From NCBI GenBank assembly GCA_016791465.1, contig JAEUWE010000018.1, positions 1-6,680 of the forward strand: 6,680 bases of DNA, read 5' to 3'. Made by a program: the position numbers and the translations under genes. The DNA is from Pseudobdellovibrionaceae bacterium. GTDB lineage: Bacteria > Bdellovibrionota > Bdellovibrionia > Bdellovibrionales > JAMPXM01. Of the stretch, positions 1-3,245 are shown in pieces. Each line of letters starts with the position of its first letter. Position 1 is the first letter of the stretch. The notes beneath the pieces are model-generated. The model searched no databases. It was given only the letters and a program-made list of their open reading frames with translations, and was not told the origin of the DNA.

Positions 1-364
1 GATCCTCGATAAGTCGAGCAAGGCGACCATTTTGATGGTTACCGAGAACGGCTATGGAAAACGAACGCCGATCGATGAGTATCGAGTTCAGTCTCGTGGT
101 GGAGTAGGCATCATCACGCAAAAGACGACGGACAAGGTCGGCGCCGTGGTTGGTACGCGCACAGTTTTGGATACGGACGAGATCATCATTACAACCGATA
201 AGGGTCAGACGATTCGGATGAATGCTTCTGATATTTCGGTCCTCGGTCGAAATACTCAGGGCGTACGTTTGATCACACTGAATCCCGACGAAAAAGTGAC
301 GGGTATCGCACGCATTGCTGAAACAGGTGATGACGACACACCGGTTGCTCCGCTCAAGAATTGA
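1..364 (+). CDS. gyrA: DNA gyrase subunit A, C-terminal fragment (5' end outside window)
   Basis: These are the last 120 codons of the A subunit of DNA gyrase, the ATP-dependent type II topoisomerase that puts negative supercoils into DNA. The reading frame is open from base 2 to the TGA at 362-364. Only the end of the C-terminal DNA-wrapping beta-pinwheel is present. Blade motifs are clear: ENGYGKRTPIDEYR near residues 15-28, then QSRGGVGI, and in the last blade ISVLGRNTQGVRLI, which matches the end of bacterial GyrA closely. The protein finishes with a short acidic tail (ETGDDD), a weak version of the acidic C-tail known in some GyrA proteins. The breakage-reunion domain and active-site tyrosine lie upstream of the window. 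ParC is the main alternative, but the near-identical pinwheel blade motifs favour GyrA. The next gene starts 9 bases after the stop. Confidence 0.95.
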   Translation, partial: ILDKSSKATILMVTENGYGKRTPIDEYRVQSRGGVGIITQKTTDKVGAVVGTRTVLDTDEIIITTDKGQTIRMNASDISVLGRNTQGVRLITLNPDEKVTGIARIAETGDDDTPVAPLKN

Positions 365-367
365 GGG
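362..367 (+). promoter_or_regulatory. Ribosome binding site of the lipoprotein gene, on the gyrA stop codon
   Basis: TGAGGG overlaps the gyrA TGA and lies 6 bases before the GTG at 374. It supports that start over the in-frame ATG at 401 and suggests that translation of the lipoprotein is coupled to termination of gyrA translation. A second GAGG lies too close to the GTG to be useful. Confidence 0.5.
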
Positions 368-373
368 TGAGGC

Positions 374-1195
374 GTGAGGATAAATTCGACGGTCTTGTTA
401 ATGGTTTCCATTTGCATGACAGTTGGGCTCACGTCTTGTTTGTCCTCTTCTGAGGTTGACGTCCGAAAAGCCAAACAGCTTCTCGCCGAGAAAAAACCTT
501 TAGAGGCCGCGACTCTTTATTCGAGGGTTGCCGATCGGGCTGGCGTAAAGGCCGATGCATATGCCGCGGATGCGGCCTTCGAAGCCGCTCGGATTTATCA
601 GTACGACATCAAAGATTTTGAAAAAGCAGTTCAGCGTTATCGGCAAGTCATTCGGCTGAGCGAGAAGGCTGATCTGAGAAGAGAGTCTCAATCTAAAATT
701 TCGAGCATACTCTTTTACGACCTTCAGGACTTTGCCGGTGCGGTCATTGAATACTCCAAGCTTTTGGCACTTCAACACACCATGGATGAGGAAATCGAAT
801 GGCGTAGTCGAATCGCCAAGGCGTACTACTACCAAGGCGACTATTTTCAGTCGAAGATCGAAGTCGACAAAGCACTTCAACTTCCTCTGAGCGAAGAGGC
901 ATTGTACCAAGCCCAATTGTTAAAAGCGAATATAGCGATTGGTGCCCGTGAACATGAAGAAGCGGCAAAAGTTCTGGAGCAAATGATCGCGAAATTTCCA
1001 GAACGGGCAAAAAAAGATTCGCTCTCGTTGATGCTGGCTGTCGCATTTGAGGAACAGCGGAATTTTGTAAAGGCGATCGAAACGCTTGAGCGAATTCGAA
1101 CCTATGATTCTCGTAAAGCGTTTATTGACGAAAAAATTCAATCTCTCAAAGAGCGGCAAAGCCAACAGCCGGGAGCACGGGGTTTTAGAAAATGA
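374..1195 (+). CDS. TPR-repeat lipoprotein, function unassigned
   Basis: This is a 273-residue exported lipoprotein. The N-terminus has a short charged start, a hydrophobic stretch (residues 7-19) and the lipobox LTSC, which puts the lipidated cysteine at position 22. Residue +2 is Leu, not Asp, so under the E. coli Lol rule it should go to the outer membrane. The rest is almost all helical, with about six TPR-like helix pairs (roughly 30-58, 64-98, 104-136, 142-170, 177-209 and 215-244), including AKAYYYQGDYFQSK and the AVAFEEQRNFVKAIETLERI repeat. The tail is basic and Gln-rich. The size and lipoprotein-plus-TPR plan recall BamD of the outer membrane assembly machine, but I do not see BamD-specific motifs, so no symbol is given. 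TPR scaffolds normally bind other proteins. The start is GTG; ATG at 401 (residue 10) would still leave a shorter signal. Its 3' end overlaps the atpZ-like gene by 4 bases, which suggests cotranscription with the F0 genes. Confidence 0.85.
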   Translation: MRINSTVLLMVSICMTVGLTSCLSSSEVDVRKAKQLLAEKKPLEAATLYSRVADRAGVKADAYAADAAFEAARIYQYDIKDFEKAVQRYRQVIRLSEKADLRRESQSKISSILFYDLQDFAGAVIEYSKLLALQHTMDEEIEWRSRIAKAYYYQGDYFQSKIEVDKALQLPLSEEALYQAQLLKANIAIGAREHEEAAKVLEQMIAKFPERAKKDSLSLMLAVAFEEQRNFVKAIETLERIRTYDSRKAFIDEKIQSLKERQSQQPGARGFRK

Positions 1196-1392
1196 ACCGC
1201 AATGCGATGATCTTCATTGCCATGGGGCTAGAGGCCGTTGTTGCCGTCTTGGCAGGACTATGGCTTGGCCGGTACTTTGACAGCGACCTTGGCGGTCGCG
1301 GCTTGGGACCAGCCGCTGGCGCGTTCCTATTCCTGATTGCTTGGATCATTCATCTTTTTGCGATGGTGCGTCGATTTGAAAGAGAGGAATAG
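1192..1392 (+). CDS. atpZ: AtpZ-like small membrane protein of the ATP synthase cluster
   Basis: This 66-residue protein has two predicted membrane helices (about 5-27 and 38-59). They are joined by a short Gly-rich loop and followed by a charged end (MVRRFEREE). The first helix holds Glu14 and the GLWLGRYFD motif (22-30), which matches the small-residue, Gly and Asp pattern of the AtpZ/AtpI family found just upstream of F0 genes. In Bacillus, AtpZ and AtpI have been linked to Mg2+/Ca2+ supply for the synthase and to its assembly; the role here is inferred from family and position. Its ATG overlaps the lipoprotein stop (ATGA), typical of translational coupling, and the atpI-like gene starts one base after its stop. 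The family call is fairly secure, while the choice between the labels AtpZ and short AtpI is partly naming convention. Confidence 0.75.
   Translation: MNRNAMIFIAMGLEAVVAVLAGLWLGRYFDSDLGGRGLGPAAGAFLFLIAWIIHLFAMVRRFEREE
1383..1388 (+). promoter_or_regulatory. Ribosome binding site deciding the atpI-like start
   Basis: AGAGGA sits inside the end of the atpZ-like gene, 5 bases before the GTG at 1394 and 11 before the in-frame GTG at 1400. The spacing favours 1394. Longer reading from a start at 1337 would overlap the atpZ-like gene deeply and has no such site. Confidence 0.5.
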
Positions 1393-1393
1393 A

Positions 1394-1891
1394 GTGGGCG
1401 TGTCCGGTCGTGGATGGTTGAAAAGCCCGATTGCTGCTTTTTTGGGCTGTCAGATGACATTGTCAGTGATTTTAGCGGTCCTTGTTGCCGTGAAGTGTCC
1501 CATAAAGCTTTTGATACCCCTTGGACTTGGAACGGCGGTTTCGCTGTTAAACTCGATTGGGCTTTTGTACGCATGGCCGCGAATTCTAAAGAAAAAAGAC
1601 GTTGCTTTGGCTTTTGGTGTCATTGTATCCAAGTTCGCGCTATCGGTTGCTGTCGTCTATTGGCTGACCCGGCCTTCGACACGTGATTGGTTTACTTCTG
1701 CTTCGACAGAAGGCGGCCTATCCGGTGTTAAAGTTCAAGGTTTGTCGCTGGCTCGGCTGACATTCGAGAGTGCGTTCGAAAGTCCTTTGGCATTTTTCGC
1801 ACTGGGGCTTGGCGTTGTTCTTCCTGCTGCTGTTATCGCGGCCTGGGTTGAAACGCGAACGAACGCCGATACATTGGATTCGTTCGAATAA
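1394..1891 (+). CDS. atpI: AtpI-like ATP synthase assembly membrane protein
   Basis: This 165-residue membrane protein has four predicted helices (about 17-34, 37-60, 69-91 and 131-152). The order matches the ATP synthase protein I family: a first hairpin with LGLGTAVSLLNSIGL, then a basic loop (KKK at 66-68), and a third helix containing the lysine in VSKFALSVAVVYW. Protein I is not part of the finished enzyme; in several bacteria it helps assemble the c-ring. The gene's place between atpZ and atpB supports the call. It is longer than the usual AtpI of about 120-130 residues because of a polar segment of about 37 residues (94-130) between helices three and four, on one side of the membrane. 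Sequence similarity visible by eye is modest, so the call rests on topology and neighbours. The start is GTG, chosen by the AGAGGA 5 bases upstream. Confidence 0.65.
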   Translation: MGVSGRGWLKSPIAAFLGCQMTLSVILAVLVAVKCPIKLLIPLGLGTAVSLLNSIGLLYAWPRILKKKDVALAFGVIVSKFALSVAVVYWLTRPSTRDWFTSASTEGGLSGVKVQGLSLARLTFESAFESPLAFFALGLGVVLPAAVIAAWVETRTNADTLDSFE

Positions 1892-1916
1892 TTGTACGTT
1901 CAATTGTTCGTAAAAG

Positions 1917-1930
1917 GCGCCGCAAGGTGC
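1917..1930 (+). other. Small hairpin with GNRA-type loop in the atpB leader
   Basis: In RNA, GCGCC (1917-1921) pairs with GGTGC (1926-1930) around the tetraloop GCAA, giving five pairs including one G-U. It ends 3 bases before the atpB Shine-Dalgarno. There is no T-tract, so it is not a terminator. It might affect initiation at atpB or mRNA stability; the function is inference only. Confidence 0.35.
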
Positions 1931-1933
1931 ATT

Positions 1934-1938
1934 GAGGA
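1934..1938 (+). promoter_or_regulatory. Ribosome binding site deciding the atpB start
   Basis: GAGGA lies 8 bases before the GTG at 1947, a normal distance. The alternative TTG at 1932 has only a weak AAGG at 1924-1927, inside the hairpin. GTG 1947 is therefore preferred. Confidence 0.5.
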
Positions 1939-1946
1939 ATGGTTTC

Positions 1947-2639
1947 GTGAGTCAGAGTCACTTTACTTGGTTTGATCTCGCAGGTGTGCCACACGACAAA
2001 ACATACGTGGCGGCGAATATTGCGGTGACAGGTATCTTGGTTGCTTACAGCCTCGCTGCACGAGTGGCTCTTGGATCAGGCGAAAAAGCGATTCAACCGG
2101 CCGGAAAGCTTTCTCTGAAAGGTTTCTCTGAGGCTTTGGTTGAGTTTGTTGATGGCATGATCAAGATGGTTCTTGGTGATCACGGCAAGCACTATATTCC
2201 CCTCTTTGGTTCAATCTTCTTCTTCATCTTATTCAACAACCTGTTTGGTCTTCTCCCGGGCATGACTGCGGCAACAAGCAACATCAACGCGGCTTTTGCT
2301 GTCGGTGTGTTCTCGTTTCTCGTGTACAATGCGATTGGCTTGAAACACGGTGGTCTTCACTACGTCGCACACTTCGCTGGACCTGTTTGGTGGCTGGCTT
2401 GGTTGATGATTCCAATCGAATTGATTTCTCACTGCGTTCGTCCATTCAGTTTGGGTATTCGTTTGTCGGTGAATATGACGGCGGATCACACGATCTTGGG
2501 AACGTTTATCGATCTGACGAAAGTTGTCGTGCCGGTGATTTTCTACGGCATGGGAACATTTGTTTCGTTTATTCAGGCTTTTGTTTTCACGATTCTTTCG
2601 ATGGTTTATGTATTGATGGCGACGGCCGACGATCATTAA
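1947..2639 (+). CDS. atpB: F0F1 ATP synthase subunit a
   Basis: Subunit a is the stationary membrane subunit that forms the two ion half-channels against the c-ring. The 230-residue length is in the normal range. The family signature is clear: LFNNLFGLLPGM (95-106), then helix-four motifs ELISHCVRPFSLGIRLSVNM (158-177), and the C-terminal FIQAFVFTILSMVYVLMA (208-225). The essential channel arginine (E. coli Arg210) is Arg172 in SLGIR, followed by the conserved Asn176 and Met177. The position of E. coli Glu219 is His181 here, a known natural variation, and Gln210 matches E. coli Gln252. Five or six membrane helices are expected. The N-terminus (SQSHFTWFD) is short, as in many bacteria. GTG 1947 is chosen over TTG 1932 because GAGGA is 8 bases upstream. 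atpE follows after 97 bases, and no b-subunit gene follows. Confidence 0.95.
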   Translation: MSQSHFTWFDLAGVPHDKTYVAANIAVTGILVAYSLAARVALGSGEKAIQPAGKLSLKGFSEALVEFVDGMIKMVLGDHGKHYIPLFGSIFFFILFNNLFGLLPGMTAATSNINAAFAVGVFSFLVYNAIGLKHGGLHYVAHFAGPVWWLAWLMIPIELISHCVRPFSLGIRLSVNMTADHTILGTFIDLTKVVVPVIFYGMGTFVSFIQAFVFTILSMVYVLMATADDH

Positions 2640-2699
2640 ATCGACGCGACTTTTGTGAACAGAAAGCAAATTGGCTTTGAATTGAAATTGAGTTAACAA

Positions 2700-2720
2700 C
2701 CAGATCTTCACCAGATCTTC
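2700..2720 (+). repeat. 11-base tandem repeat containing two AGATCT palindromes
   Basis: CCAGATCTTC occurs at 2700-2709 and again at 2711-2720, separated by one A. Each copy contains the palindrome AGATCT (2702-2707 and 2713-2718), so the two copies can also pair with each other as a six-pair hairpin with the loop TCACC. It ends 3 bases before the atpE Shine-Dalgarno. It may be a simple duplication, a protein binding site or an RNA element. Confidence 0.7.
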
Positions 2721-2723
2721 GAC

Positions 2724-2729
2724 TAAGGA
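2724..2729 (+). promoter_or_regulatory. Strong ribosome binding site of atpE
   Basis: TAAGGA lies 7 bases before the ATG at 2737, followed by a purine-rich spacer. A strong site is expected because the c subunit is needed in many copies per enzyme. Confidence 0.6.
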
Positions 2730-2736
2730 AAAGACA

Positions 2737-3108
2737 ATGAAAAAGAACCTGTTCTTCGCTCTGACTGCTCTCCTCGCTTCTTCTTCGGCTTTTGCTGAAG
2801 AGGCAACTACTGCTGCTGTTGCTGCAGGAACTTCAGCTACTGCTGCTGGTGTTTCTGGAACAGTAGGTTGGGTTGCTTTGAGCGTTGGTATCATGATGGG
2901 TCTCGCCGTTCTCGGTGGAACTCTTGGCCAATCGAAAGCCGCAAACGCAGCTCTCGATGGTATCGCCCGTAACCCAGCGGCTTCGGGAAAGTTGACTCTC
3001 CCGCTCGTTCTTTCGCTCGCTCTTATGGAATCGCTTGTTCTCTTCGCGTTCCTCATCGGCCTCTCTTTGCAGGGTTCGATCAGCGAAGCTCTCAAAGTTA
3101 TTAAGTAA
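2737..3108 (+). CDS. atpE: F0F1 ATP synthase subunit c, with N-terminal leader
   Basis: Subunit c forms the ion-carrying rotor ring. The predicted product has 123 residues against the usual 70-90. The first 20 residues look like a signal peptide (KK, hydrophobic core, then AFA before EE), followed by an Ala/Thr/Gly-rich stretch (21-42). Helix one is Gly-rich (about 44-66, with GGTLGQ at 60-65), the polar loop is the classic ARNP (77-80), and helix two carries the essential carboxylate Glu98 in LALMESLVLF. A 12-residue tail follows. Gln65, Glu98 and Ser99 are present, but the Thr and Tyr of the Na+-binding signature are replaced by Leu100 and Phe103, so H+ coupling is more likely (inference). 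Tandem stops (TAATAG) end the gene, then the terminator. Leader-bearing c subunits occur in some Deltaproteobacteria-type lineages, so this need not be an error. The strong RBS and ATG at 2737 support the full-length start. Confidence 0.93.
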   Translation: MKKNLFFALTALLASSSAFAEEATTAAVAAGTSATAAGVSGTVGWVALSVGIMMGLAVLGGTLGQSKAANAALDGIARNPAASGKLTLPLVLSLALMESLVLFAFLIGLSLQGSISEALKVIK

Positions 3109-3131
3109 TAGGGTCTTAGGACTCGACGATT

Positions 3132-3145
3132 GGCTTGATAAAGCC
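3132..3145 (+). other. Accessory hairpin just before the terminator
   Basis: GGCTT (3132-3136) and AAGCC (3141-3145) form a perfect five-pair stem with the loop GATA. It lies directly next to the main terminator hairpin. It may help protect the 3' end of the atpE transcript or slow RNA polymerase. Confidence 0.4.
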
Positions 3146-3146
3146 G

Positions 3147-3185
3147 AAAAAGGCAGGACCTCTGATGAGGCCTGCCTTTTCTTTT
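3147..3185 (+). terminator. Intrinsic terminator of the gyrA-atpE run, likely bidirectional
   Basis: The stem is GGCAGG, a bulged A, and CCTC, pairing with GAGG and CCTGCC around the loop TGAT (3163-3166): ten pairs, mostly G-C, with flanking A and T runs that can add four A-T pairs. The plus strand continues with TTTTCTTTT (3177-3185). On the minus strand the stem is followed by five T (complement of 3147-3151). It can therefore stop forward transcripts from atpE and leftward transcripts that run through from uvrA. It lies between atpE and the next gene, so that gene needs its own promoter. Confidence 0.85.
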
Positions 3186-3236
3186 GCTCGCGGAATCAAT
3201 AATCGCCGCCAAGATTCCGATAATCACTATGATTAC

Positions 3237-3241
3237 GAGGA
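3237..3241 (+). promoter_or_regulatory. Probable ribosome binding site of the 608-codon gene
   Basis: GAGGA lies 4 bases before the GTG at 3246 and only one base before the TTG at 3243. The spacing is short but favours GTG. Starts further upstream in frame (TTG 3135, ATG 3165) lie in the terminator hairpins. A TATGAT at 3228-3233 resembles a -10 box, but no matching -35 was found. Confidence 0.35.
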
Positions 3242-3245
3242 CTTG

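Larger units (their letters stand above)
2640..2736 (+). other. atpB-atpE intergenic leader
   Basis: This 97-base AT-richer spacer is long for the cluster. It holds the tandem repeat at 2700-2720 and the atpE ribosome binding site. A weak promoter-like pair (TTGGCT at 2671, TAACAA at 2694, 17 bases apart) matches the consensus poorly. The spacer could instead be a translational enhancer or an RNA processing site, as long leaders before atpE are known to support high c-subunit output in E. coli. Confidence 0.35.

Noticed and set aside
1337..1393. 19-codon longer start for the atpI-like gene.
   Set aside because: It would overlap the atpZ-like gene by 56 bases, adds residues unlike the family and lacks the well-placed AGAGGA used by GTG 1394.
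1856..1886. Perfect 8-base inverted repeat (CGAACGAA / TTCGTTCG) with a 15-base loop at the end of the atpI-like gene.
   Set aside because: Most of it is coding sequence, there is no T-tract, and the region is rich in repeated TTCG/CGAA words, so a chance stem is likely. It is too weak to call a terminator.
2671..2699. Promoter-like pair TTGGCT / TAACAA before atpE.
   Set aside because: Only about half of the bases match the sigma-70-type consensus, which is common by chance in AT-rich spacers.
3135..3245. Upstream extension of the 608-codon gene to TTG 3135 or ATG 3165.
   Set aside because: Both starts lie in the terminator hairpins, and no ribosome binding site fits them.
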